DNA of 28,481 nucleotides, from positions 1 to 28,481 of the forward strand of contig JADGJH010000138.1 of assembly GCA_027596945.1 (NCBI GenBank), read 5' to 3'. Positions 19,343-28,481 of the stretch are shown here, one piece after another; position 1 is the stretch's first letter, and every line of letters begins with the position of its first letter. This stretch comes from Physocladia obscura (taxonomy: Eukaryota; Chytridiomycota; Chytridiomycetes; Chytridiales; Chytriomycetaceae). A program made the position numbers and the translations under genes. The notes below the pieces were generated by a model. It was not told where the DNA came from. It saw only the letters and a list, made by a program, of their open reading frames with translations, and ran no database searches.

Positions 19343-20957
19343 TTTGTTTCAACAGCCACTTTTGATTTCAAAAATCAAATCACCATTAATTGATTGCTTA
19401 GAAAATGAAGACCGCACATCCTTAGCTGGACACATACAAAACACAAAAAACAATTAACAATAAAAAGAAGCGATAAAAAATGAAGTCAAACTTCCTATGC
19501 AGAGCTTGCGCAATTTGTTTATTGATTTTCATGAAGCACCATCACAGTTGCTTAAGAAACTAATAAATCCAAAATAAATGAAGAAAGAATGCTGGATCCA
19601 TTCCCAAGCTCTTGCCTTCCTTGTATATACGAGAAATTTTTTTCAAGTATTTGAGTTTGATCGTTAGCAGGCAACAGGATCGAAGGGAACAGCGCTCGCG
19701 CGATATTTTTTATCTTCGCGGCAGTACGATTGAAGTGAGAATTGTACAATTCAAGAGTTGAGAATACTGGTGAAAGACTGAGTAAAAAAAGCTTTAATTT
19801 GACACCTTAAGCAAAAAAAAATAAAAAATGTTGCGGTGTTAAAGAATAAATTCAAGCCATATTGAAGAATGAATTCACTCTTAATTGAAGTAAAAAAATT
19901 TCAAATCATCCGAAGAAAAAAATGAAAAGAAAACAGTGGGTTTGCCCTTAAGCTTTGTATTAATACAAATTGAGAGTTTTATGTGGGAGGAAGAGGGAAA
20001 AATTTATTTTAAGATTGTTTCAATTTTTCCAATGGAAGTGTAAATCGATGAAGAAAGAATTCTGCTAAGAATTATTGCCATATACAATCAAAACGTAGAT
20101 TGCAACCCGATGTGACACATGTGAAATGAACAATATAAAACAGATTAACATAGCTCCCTGTAAAAAGGTGGCACGCTTTGTTAGAGTAGATACCGTTTCA
20201 CTTATTAAATTTTCAACTTTTGTAAAAGCCTAAGTCGAAGCATAATGATTAAATGAGGGCAAGTATTCGATTAGTCAATTTAAACTGTGCAATTGTTATA
20301 CGGCCGCTGAGTGAAAATTAACAAGTCCTCTTTATTTCTTTCGTGGTCATTTTTGAGGGCGATAAAAACCAATAAATAACCTTGCTGCTGCAATTAATTA
20401 TCTGCATCCAAACATTCAAACATAATGCCTTCAGTAAATAGCAATAAAATCATGAAAACTCAAACAAAAAAAGAAAAGAAAAAAGAAAACAAGAGTTAAT
20501 TCTGAAGGCCCGACCCATATCCAGCAGCAACAATTGTAATTTGAATTCTTGACTCAAAAGTCACTATGCAATTTATGTACAAGACAATCTTTGGATTGCT
20601 TCTTGTGATTGAGTGCCCTGTACCTGATAAAACTTGTCAACCAAGCCAATGGCAAAAAAAAAAACAGCTGTCTCCCTTTCTTTCAAACTCACGAGAACTT
20701 ACTGATCTTGCTACATTAGCATCAGTGCAACAAATAAAAAAAATTTTAAATAAACAGACGGAGAGGCATGTACATCTGACAAGTGGGATTTAATGGTATT
20801 TTTCATTCAATTTTGACATTCCTAGGTTACATACAGCAAATCGCTTTTTTTTTTTTTGGCTATAGACTAAGTATTATTTCTGTTGACAATAGAAGAACTA
20901 AAACAAAGTTAAATATATTTTTTTATTCACCCTTAGTTCACACTTGTTTGCCCATTT
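19343..20957. other. intergenic region between SWF1 and HSP104
   Basis: No gene is secure in this 1.6 kb. On the minus strand 19560-19676 is a short open segment reading LKYLKKISRIYKEGKSLGM and then DPAFFLHLFWIY before TAG. It looks coding but has no start and only a possible branch-site-like CTAAC upstream, so it may be a last exon or a remnant. A plus-strand frame at 20566-20793 has no recognisable motif. The rest is AT-rich with short homopolymers, and must include the SWF1 promoter and the HSP104 3' untranslated region. Confidence 0.35.
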
Positions 20958-23900
20958 TTACTCCACATCCATACTTTCTGCGTTTGCAACTCTTTCAACC
21001 CTCACAACAATTTCAGCCTCTTCTGCAATTTTCCCAGCATCAAATGAACGTTTTGTTCCCCTTGCGGCAGTGCGGACTTCTCTTTCACCGACTGTCTCAA
21101 TTGTTGCAACGCTATGTTCTGGCAATTCTCCTGAAACAAGCATGCGTGAAAGCTGGGTGACAACCTTGCGTTCCAGGTATCTGCGCAATGGGCGGGCGCC
21201 GTAGTGAGGGTCATATGAAGCTGCCAGAATTGCGTCTGCGGCGGCATCTGTCATTTTAAGCTTGATGTTGCGTGATTCCAGGCGGGCCGCAATTGTTGCC
21301 AATTGCGCATACACAATTTTTTGAAGTTCTATACAGGAAAAAGACGCCAAGAACAGTTTTTTAACAAAAATAAAAAGCAGTGAAAAACTTACGTTTCTGC
21401 CTTAACGGACTGAAGACAATTATATCTGTGATACGGTTCAACAATTCTGGTTTAAATGTTCTTCGCACGTCTTTCATAACTTCACTCTCAACAGCTGGAG
21501 TAACTTCGTCAACTTCTTGGAGATACGTGCTTCCGACATTTGAAGTCATGATAATCACAGTGTTGGTAAAGTCAACGACGCGACCTTGGCCATCAGTGAG
21601 TCGTCCATCATCCAGTACTTGGAGAAGAACATTGAGAACTTGTGGATGAGCCTTTTCAATTTCGTCGAGAAGAATAACAGAGTATGGATGACGACGGACA
21701 ACTTCGGTCAACTGACCCCCACTATCATATCCAACATAGCCAGGCGGTGCTCCAATAAGTCTTGCAACACTGTGTTGTTCCATATATTCCGACATGTCAA
21801 ACCGAACAAGCCCCTTCTTTTCGTCATCGAACAATTCGAATGCAAGTGCCTTAGCAAGTTCAGTCTGTTGGAAGAAGAGAAAATTTTAGAAAAGCATTTG
21901 GAAAACAACCAACAACGCGCGTGTGAATACCTTTCCAACGCCAGTGGGTCCCAGAAACAAGAATGAGCCGATTGGTTGATGTTTCCCTGCTAAACCAGCA
22001 CGTGACCTCAATATTGCAGCAGCAACTGCATCAACAGCTTCGTTTTGTCCGACAACACGCTTATGAATTAAATCCGCGAGACTCAAAAGGCGACTGATTT
22101 GTGACTTATTGAGACGCTCAACTGGAATTCCAGTCCATCGCGCAACAACTTCCATGATTTGATCAGGTCCAACATGTTCCGTCAAAAGTTGCTTTCCACC
22201 ATCCTGAGTTGCTTCAGCTCGCGCTTTTTGCTCTTCCGTGTTCAGCTTTTCAAGAGTCGTGATTTTCGCCTGCAAGTCCGGAACAGCCCCAAATTTCAAG
22301 TCTGCTGCAAGCGCAAGATCGTAATTCATTTCGGCGTTGCTGATTTTGATTTTCACGTCATCGAGCTTTGTTTTCAGTTCACGAATCTCGTCAAGGCGGC
22401 CTTTTTCAGCGGAGTACCGAATTTTCAGTGGTTTCAACTGGTCTTGGATCTTTGACATTTCTTCGCGAACTTTTCCGAGTCTTGATTGAGACGCCGAATC
22501 TTTTTCTTTTGCGAGTGCTGTTGCTTCAATTTCAAGCTGCAAATGTTTCCGCTCGAGAATGTCGATTGCTTCAGGCTGTGAGTCGAGCTGGACACGAGTT
22601 GAGGCACAAGCTTCGTCAATTAGGTCAATAGCTTTATCTGGAAGAAATCTGTTTGTGATAAAACGGTCTGATAGAGTGGCAGCGGTAACAAGAGCAGTGT
22701 CGGATAACTTTACGCCATGATAATTTTCGTATTTCTCACGAAGTCCTAAAAATAAAAAATAAAAAACGAAACATCAGTCCAACGAACAAAATAGTATTTA
22801 CGTAAATTACTCTTACCTCTGAGAATAGAAATTGTTGATTCAACAGAAGGTTCTTGAACGAGAACTTGTTGGAATCTGCGTTCAAAGGCTGCGTCTTTTT
22901 CAATATACTTTTGATATTCGCCCAAAGTTGTGGCCCCGATAAGTCTTAGTTCTCCACGTGCCAGCATTGGCTTCAACAAATTCGCACAGTCCATGGCGCC
23001 ATCAGATTTCCCAGCACCCATCACTAGATGCACTTCGTCAATGAACAAAATTACACCACCGTCTGCATCTTTAACTTCTTTCAATACCGCTTTCAAACGT
23101 TCTTCAAATTCTCCGCGGTACTTTGCTCCAGCAACCAATGCGCCCATGTCGAGAGAATATAGGGACGCGCGAAGCGATTCTGGGACATCTTTGCGAATTA
23201 TACGTTGAGCGAGACCCTCAACAATTGCGGTTTTTCCGACACCGGGTTCTCCAATCAAAATAGGATTGTTTTTCGTACGCCTAAATAAAGGATATCAGAG
23301 TGTGAGAAAATAGGAAAAAAAACTTAATGTAATAAAACCTTGACAAAACACGAATAACGCGTCTAATTTCTTCGTCACGTCCAATCACAGGATCGAGTTT
23401 CCCTTCTCGCGCCAATGCAACCAAATCAATCGCGTATTTTGACAACGCATCGTATGTCGCATCGGCCGACTTTGAATCCACACGTCTCTGCCCGCGCACA
23501 GAATGCACAGCCTGTTCCAACGCTATCTTGTTAACACCGCCGTCATTCAGTGTGCGCATTGCATCGTTGTCATTGACAAGTGCAAGCAGGAGATGGTCCA
23601 CTGCCACGTGGGAGTCGTGTTGCGTTTTACGCAGATCTTCGGCGCCGCGCAGGGCTTTCAGTGCTTGGGTTGAGAATGTTATGTTTTCGGGAGCAGGAGA
23701 TTGGGACGGGAGCTTTAGCATTGCCGATTTGAGTTTGCGGCTAACAAGATCGGGGTCAGCGCCAGCTTTGCTGACTACTGAGCGCAAAAAGCCATCTGAA
23801 TCTTCCATGTATGCATTGAGGATATGAATTGGTGCTATTGATGAATGGCCAAAATCTCGTGCCAGTTTTTGTGCCTGGTTTTTGTTATTATGTCAGGAGA

Positions 23901-23989
23901 TCAATTGCGCTGTGAAAATGACAAGAAAAGCTTGCCTGAGCCAGCAACTCTGACGTTTTCTCTGTAAATGATTCGTGACTTAGGGTCAT
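20958..23989 (-). CDS. HSP104: HSP104, ClpB-type protein disaggregase
   Basis: Hsp104 is a hexameric AAA+ machine that pulls proteins out of aggregates in the cytosol and nucleus, with Hsp70/Hsp40. Six exons, 23989-23936, 23874-23339, 23280-22817, 22745-21931, 21864-21393 and 21328-20958, give 903 aa, the usual length. Domains: Clp N-domain (1-150), NBD1 with Walker A GEPGVGKT (207-214), pore loop [10 protein letters not shown] and Walker B VILFIDEV, a coiled middle domain rich in Glu/Lys/Leu, NBD2 with Walker A GPTGVGKT (617-624), [13 protein letters not shown] pore loop and [11 protein letters not shown], then the D2 small domain ([11 protein letters not shown]). It ends ESMDVE, an acidic tail as in other Hsp104s. 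The first exon ([18 protein letters not shown]) is joined by a GC-AG intron. A TATA box and a four-unit heat-shock element lie upstream, so heat induction is expected. Confidence 0.97.
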
Positions 23990-24039
23990 CTTTCAAATTT
24001 GTTGAATAAATATAAACGAACTATGTTCCAATCCTTTCA

Positions 24040-24046
24040 TTTTATA
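24040..24046 (-). promoter_or_regulatory. TATA box of HSP104
   Basis: TATAAAA on the minus strand, about 51 bp upstream of the HSP104 start codon and between that codon and the heat-shock element. The order heat-shock element, TATA box, gene is the expected one for a strongly inducible promoter. Confidence 0.6.
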
Positions 24047-24076
24047 GGTTTTTTTTTGTGATTGAAAATTTTTTCG

Positions 24077-24094
24077 TTCAAGAAGATTCCAGAG
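24077..24094. promoter_or_regulatory. heat-shock element upstream of HSP104
   Basis: TTCAAGAAGATTCCAGAG is four alternating nTTCn/nGAAn units at exact 5-bp spacing; three are perfect and the last is GAG instead of GAA. Arrays of this form bind trimeric heat-shock factor. It lies 88 bp upstream of the HSP104 ATG and about 110 bp from the 3' end of bZIP 2, so it must serve HSP104. Confidence 0.85.
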
Positions 24095-24203
24095 ATTTGG
24101 CGAATCATCCAAATTCTACCACCCAACAGAATTTACATATCATATTTTTTCATTTTTTTAAATATTATTATTGAAAACTGACACTATGCAATGGAATGGA
24201 TGT

Positions 24204-25862
24204 CTAAAATATCAATGCTTCGATGGCAGTCAACAAGTCATACTAAAAAATAATAAAACAATCAGAAAAAAGAAAACAATAAGGACATAAAATAAATTTA
24301 AAAAACCTTCAAATATCTTCACTATACTATAAAGATGTGAAAAAAATAAGTACTTACCATCTCTTGTCTAGCTGATTGCCGAACAGCCTCGAAAGCCAAA
24401 AATAGCCTGACCCGACAATCCTTATTCGCCGCACCCAAAAACAAAATATGTAACATATTCTTGTAACTGAGAAACAAATCTGGTTTCGCTTTTTGCTGTT
24501 CGAGGTGTGCAAAAAATTGGCACATTGAGTCAATTACAGGCTCGGAAATCCGGTTGCTAATCGGTGAATTTCTTTTTTCCGAAGACATCACGGTTTTCAA
24601 CGCTGATTTCAGGTTCTTGACTTGCCACGGCCATTCAGATTCCACTACAACATCTGAAGAATACATTGTGTCTTCGGGGATATTGCAGATTTTGTGAATG
24701 TACAGCTGTCATAGATTGTTGCTTTTAAGTCTCGTAAATTATAATAAAATTGAAACAGGATACTCACAGTGTATGTAATAAACGGACTATCAGTGACAAC
24801 TTTGATTGCTTCAATTCGGTCATATATACTGCATGAATCCATCAGAGAATAGCCAATTCGAATAATTTTCAACAACAGCGTGCGAATTTTTTTCGAATCG
24901 GTTGTCCGCGTCATTTCAACGAAAATAGAGCAGATTTGATCAACTGCAGATGAAAACTGGCCAATGGACGGAATCTTCTTCAACCGAGCACAAAATTCTC
25001 TAACATCAACTGGCCCATAAATTTCTTCAGCAGTAAGCAAAAACATTGATGTTTGTTGGAGACAGTTTTCATTAGGCTGCTCCGGTAGCTTCGTTCCTAT
25101 GTTTGTTGAGTCTGTAATCCAATCAAAGTCAGACGCAAAATTGCCGGGAGAAAACGGTGGCATTGATGAAAAAGAGTCATCGGTAAGCGATTCAACAGAG
25201 GACGTACTATTTCTGACGGAGGGTATCATCGGAAGCATTGGCATGACTGACAGTTGTTGTTTTTGTATGCTGGATAATGCAGTCGATGCAGATGCTGCTG
25301 AGGCTGCTGAGAGCTGCATTCGCAACTGGGTGACTTCAAGTTGTAGGGATAGCACAATAGCAGAGCAATTTGCGTTAGGACAGAAAGTATTTGGCGCCAT
25401 CGGAGTTTCAGCTGCTTGGTAATTTGCGAGAATTTTTGAATTAGACTTCGGTTGGGGTAGTGGCGGAGTCGGACTGCTGAATGTCGACTCTGAATATCCG
25501 CGCGATGAGTCGGAATCGGGATTGGCAGGAGACGTAGCGTTGTCATCATCGGTATTCTCTGGATGACTAGCATGATCAAGCCTGGCGCGCAGAGAACTGA
25601 TTTCAATGGCTTGTGTCCGGCAGCGCAGCTCCAGATCGTCAATGTAGTTTTGCTTGCGCTGGCGGTATGAGCGTTGCTGTTCTCGCATGTACGCTTGCCT
25701 GTTTGAGGTGGGCACAGCTTCGGTCTTACGACGCCCACGTTTGGTGTGTGGTTCGTATATTTTGGTTGTTGCGCTCTTGTCGCTAAGCTTTTTGTTGCCG
25801 TGGTTGCTGTATCTGTTGTCGGTTTCTTCATTCCATGCTTCGCTTTCACCCTCCATTTTCAT
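24204..25862 (-). CDS. bZIP transcription factor 2, paralogue of the gene at 13909-15238
   Basis: Three exons, 25862-24768, 24705-24358 and 24242-24204, give 493 aa. The basic region is preceded by KRGRRKTEAVP and reads MREQQRSYRQRKQNYIDDLE. As in bZIP 1, Met replaces the invariant Asn. A zipper-like helix follows (LELRCRTQAIEISSLRARL). A long Ser/Pro/Asn-rich linker holds a paired-Cys motif (CPNANC). The C-terminal helical domain matches bZIP 1: GPVDVREFCARL, RTLLLKIIRIGYSLMD, WPWQVKNLKSAL and FLAFEAVRQSARQE, with a final 13-codon exon (YDLLTAIEALIF). Both introns sit at the same places and phase as in the paralogue, so the two arose by gene duplication. Only 258 bp separate its start codon from the divergent LMBR1-like gene. 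Confidence 0.87.
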
Positions 25863-26119
25863 GGTACAAAATGTCCATTTGTGTCAAAGTCTGCACTGCC
25901 AAATAAAATCGCTCATATTTAAAATTGCTCGTATTTCTATGCAATACTGAAGCATTTCAAATGCCAGATTAGTACCCTTTTAAAACTTAACTTGTTTTCG
26001 CATCCCTACTCCTCACTACCAAACAAACTCTTTGTTAAAGTCTGCTTTTCTTTGCGGCCAAAGAATCAACAAAAATGGTCGATTGACAACTTTGAAAAAA
26101 ATTTCAAAGAAATTTCAAA
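25863..26119. promoter_or_regulatory. shared divergent promoter region, bZIP 2 and LMBR1-like gene
   Basis: The two start codons face away from each other across 257 bp. On the plus-strand side a tiny upstream ORF (ATG GTC GAT TGA, 26075-26086) ends 33 bp before the LMBR1-like start codon and may lower its translation. No TATA box of good quality is visible for either gene. Confidence 0.5.
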
Positions 26120-26572
26120 ATGGCGAACATCAGTTTGATTGTCTTGTCGACGATATTCGGGGTTCTTATAATAGTTGCCTCCGTATATTTCCTGGTGTAC
26201 TACCAACACCCACAAGACAAATGGGTTGCGTGGCTTCCGAAAGTCGTTGTGGTGAGAATAAAAATAATAGCAACAATTATAATCAACAAAAAATTTAAAA
26301 ACAAAAACACAAAAAAAATCCATTGAAAAAAATTGAAAATACAAAAGGTTTTCGGATTGACACTATCTGCATGGAATATATTCGTGCTTCCACTTGACGT
26401 GGCAAACCAAAACGGCAAAGTGAACGCGACTGGTGGGATCCCAATGTCTGCACTCACACTCGCGTTCAACCTCGCGTCAGTCTTCCTATTCATGGTTGCG
26501 GTGCCCTTCACGATGTTTTACTACGAGGGCGAAGACGACAGCGACGAGTCTGACGAGAAAAAGTATTGTTGA
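26120..26572 (+). CDS. LMBR1/LMBD1-like membrane protein, N-terminal part only
   Basis: Two exons, 26120-26251 and 26348-26572, encode 118 aa. There are three hydrophobic segments (SLIVLSTIFGVLIIVASVYF; VVVFGLTLSAWNIFVLPLDV; SALTLAFNLASVFLFMVAVP), then FTMFYYEGEDDSDESDEKKY. The LPLDVAN after the second segment and the PF-x-FYYE-acidic motif after the third are hallmarks of the start of LMBR1/LMBD1 proteins, which are normally around 500 residues with nine or so membrane segments. Here the frame stops at TGA 26572, and the MFS gene starts 120 bp later, so the rest is missing. It may be a truncated gene, a pseudogene, a mis-join in the assembly, or an exon ending at a GTATTG donor (26563) whose partners lie elsewhere. 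The function, if any, of the short form is unknown. Confidence 0.65.
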
Positions 26573-26694
26573 AATAATTTTTTATATTTTTATCTGTTGA
26601 CAAAGCATTGATAAATTTGACAAAATAAAAGATTTTTCTACGTCGATGCGAAATCAAACCAATTCGAAATCCTTCAAAAACCGTTCCGAAAAAC

Positions 26695-28217
26695 ATGATT
26701 GTTTCTCAAGATAGCGAAGCTTCAAATGGTCAAATTACAGATGATGGATCCAATATAATCATCATGGACTCGATTGTCGAAGAAAAGACGACTAAAGTGG
26801 ACGCTTCAAGCAGCAATCCCCGTGATTGGCCCAGAAGGAAGAAATGGATTGCTGTGACTCTTGCTGCGTTATATACTTTTGTTGCGCCCATTTGTTCCAC
26901 AATGGTAGCTCCAGCGTTCCCATATATAACTGCCGGTGTGTTCACGTAATCACGTCTCAAATTGGCTTCACTGATTATAATTTTCTTTTTTCAGATTTGG
27001 GTTTCACAAGCACCATTCAAACAGAAATGATCCTATCAATTTTCGTTCTTTCATATGTTATCGGTCCTTTGTTTTTGGGACCGTTATCTGAAGTCTATGG
27101 ACGTTATATCGTGCTTCAAGTCTCATTATGGTTCTTTGTCATCATGAATACTGCCTGTGGATTGTCTCGGACAGCAACGCAAATGCTTGTATTTCGATTT
27201 TTTGCAGGTATTGGAGGCTCAGCTCCACTTGTTTTGACCGGAAGTGTTGTGAGTGATTGTTTCAGTGTTGCTGAAATGGGGGCAGCAATGTCATATTCGG
27301 TTTTGGGGATAGTTGTTGGACCAGCGATAGGCCCGATTTTAGGCGGATTTCTCACTGCAGGTGCAGGTTGGCGATGGTTGTTCCATACTCTCTCAATTTT
27401 CAGTGGGTTTCTCGCAATTGTTGGAACATTTATGCTACCTGAAACATACCGTCCGCTATTGGAATCCCGAAAAGAAACTGTTTCCGGAATTTCATCGCGG
27501 ATAGTCCATTCAAATATTCGAATAGTTCAAAACCTTATTACTGCGATTACTAGGCCCTTTATTATGATTTTCACCCAGCCCATTGTTCAAATTATTGCTT
27601 TGATAATGGGGTTTGTTTACGGTGTTCTTTTTATTGTTCTCGCGACCTTCTCAGCTCTTTTCGTTAAAAAATATGAGGAAAGTACAGAAATTTCAACTTT
27701 ACATTACATCGCGTTGGGGCTTGGATTTTTCGGAGGAAATCGAATCGCTGGTAGTCTTCTTGACGTGACTTCCAAATTCTTACAATCTCGAAACAATACG
27801 TCCCATAAACCTGAATACCGTCTTCCAGTTATAATTCCTGCCGCAATACTTCTTCCAGTTGCTCTTTTTCTATATGGGTGGTCAGCTGAAAATGGTTGGC
27901 ACTGGATTGTGCCTGACATTGGAATTTTGTTGGCTTCAATGTCAATCAATACCACTTTTCAATCCTTGACAGTTTATACTGTTGATGTGTATAGTCGATA
28001 CAGTGCCTCTGCGCTTGCGGCAGTGGGCATATTTCGTTATATGGCAGGTTTTGCGTTCCCATTATTCGCGACGAGTATGTATGATCAATATGGATACGGA
28101 TGGGGAAATTCAATCTTGGCTTTCGCTGGAATTGTAATTGGGATACCTTCTCCTATTTTGCTATATATTTATGGCGAGAGAATTAGAGAAAAGAGCCAGT
28201 TTGCAACCGGTGAATAA
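26695..28217 (+). CDS. MFS transporter, DHA1 drug:proton antiporter type
   Basis: Two exons, 26695-26935 and 26995-28217, give 487 aa with twelve hydrophobic segments expected. The cytosolic N-terminus (about 50 aa, acidic) is followed by NPRDWPRRKKWI, the usual pre-TM1 motif of fungal DHA1 transporters. Motif A in the loop after TM2 is GPLSEVYGRY, the fungal DHA1 form. RFFAGIGGSAPLVLTGSVV and motif C in TM5, GIVVGPAIGPILGGF, support proton-coupled antiport. LPETYRPLLESRK follows TM6. This family exports drugs, polyamines and similar small molecules at the plasma membrane or vacuole; the substrate cannot be read here. Intron 1 (59 nt) cuts the codon for Asp in YITADLGFT. The gene converges with an unrecognised minus-strand gene, with only about 20 bp between stop codons. 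Confidence 0.93.
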
Positions 28218-28237
28218 AATCTTGCTTTTATTTCAAT

Positions 28238-28355
28238 TTAGAAATTCATCATCTTCTTGATCTTGTCTGTTAGCATTGCCTCTTCCGCCCTCGGAACTAA
28301 ACATTTTTTCCACGATGCCTTGTCAGGGACTCCTAAAGCATCTGCCAAAACTCTC
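28238..28355 (-). CDS. 3' terminal exon of an unrecognised gene (partial)
   Basis: On the minus strand a TTTTTTTCAG acceptor at 28356-28365 leads into an open 38-codon exon that reads RVLADALGVPDKASWKKCLV and ends TDKIKKMMNF with TAA at 28240-28238. The composition and the clean acceptor-to-stop structure look coding. I do not recognise the protein. The upstream intron runs into poly-A of doubtful quality, and the rest of the gene lies beyond the window. Confidence 0.5.
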
Positions 28356-28358
28356 CTG

Positions 28359-28390
<32 letters not shown>

Positions 28391-28481
28391 AAAAAAAAAA
28401 AAAAAAAAAACCCCAAAAAAATTGATAATTAAAAAAAGAATTTAAACAACAATACCATAATGATTTGACAACAAAAAAAAA
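28359..28481. other. homopolymer-rich contig end
   Basis: Two A-runs (28359-28386 and 28391-28410) and short C and A runs make this end of the window unreliable, resembling the artefact around the N gap. It would be the intron upstream of the last minus-strand exon. Confidence 0.7.

Noticed and set aside
20566..20793. Secreted small protein candidate on the plus strand
   Set aside because: The N-terminus is weakly hydrophobic but there is no clear signal peptide, and the rest reads like random AT-rich sequence.
21586..21966. Plus-strand frames antisense to HSP104 (also 22159-22631, 22930-23208, 23528-23827)
   Set aside because: They mirror the codon bias of HSP104 and have no independent protein features.
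25226..25849. Long 207-codon minus-strand frame inside bZIP 2
   Set aside because: It is a shifted-frame shadow of the bZIP 2 first exon with no recognisable domain.

Overview
This window reads as nuclear DNA from a low-GC fungus, most likely an early-diverging (chytrid-like) lineage. The evidence is: multi-exon genes with 45-130 nt introns bounded by GT..AG, two Pap1/AP-1-like bZIP regulators, an Hsp104 disaggregase, an Atg8, a Swf1-type palmitoyltransferase and a fungal DHA1-type MFS transporter. The lineage is an inference. The assembly looks short-read: there is a 10-N gap flanked by artificial-looking poly-A and poly-C, and more poly-A near the right edge.

Layout, left to right. 1-105 (-) is the 5' end of a probable mitochondrial precursor gene running off the edge. 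454-2385 (+) holds two intronless genes in tandem, an unrecognised protein and a predicted papain-fold cysteine peptidase; this pair is the least ordinary coding content here. 2386-8900 is an AT-rich, gene-poor island with an imperfect direct repeat, a tRNA-like remnant and a broken pogo/Tigger-type transposase (-). 8938-11067 (-) is CCT4, the delta subunit of the TRiC chaperonin, in ten exons. 11819-12496 (-) is a small unrecognised spliced gene. 12652-13194 (+) is ATG8 in four exons. 13909-15238 (-) is bZIP regulator 1. 17103-19342 (-) is a Swf1/ZDHHC4-like DHHC palmitoyltransferase in eight exons whose fourth intron contains the assembly gap. 20958-23989 (-) is HSP104 in six exons, with a TATA box and a strong heat-shock element upstream. 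24204-25862 (-) is bZIP regulator 2, a paralogue of regulator 1. Divergent from it, 26120-26572 (+) is a short LMBR1/LMBD1-like N-terminal fragment, followed by an MFS transporter at 26695-28217 (+). A 3' exon of an unrecognised gene lies at 28238-28355 (-), converging on the MFS gene with about 20 bp between stop codons.

The exon structures of CCT4, ATG8, both bZIP genes, SWF1, HSP104 and the MFS gene were worked out by hand from reading-frame continuity and splice sites, and all summed to whole codons. Functionally the window is rich in protein-quality-control genes (CCT4, HSP104, ATG8), but they are not an operon and nothing here shows they are co-regulated. The observations most worth following are: the paired bZIP proteins that carry Met where the family's DNA-contacting Asn should be, the intronless peptidase pair, the GC-AG first intron of HSP104, and the truncated LMBR1-like gene.
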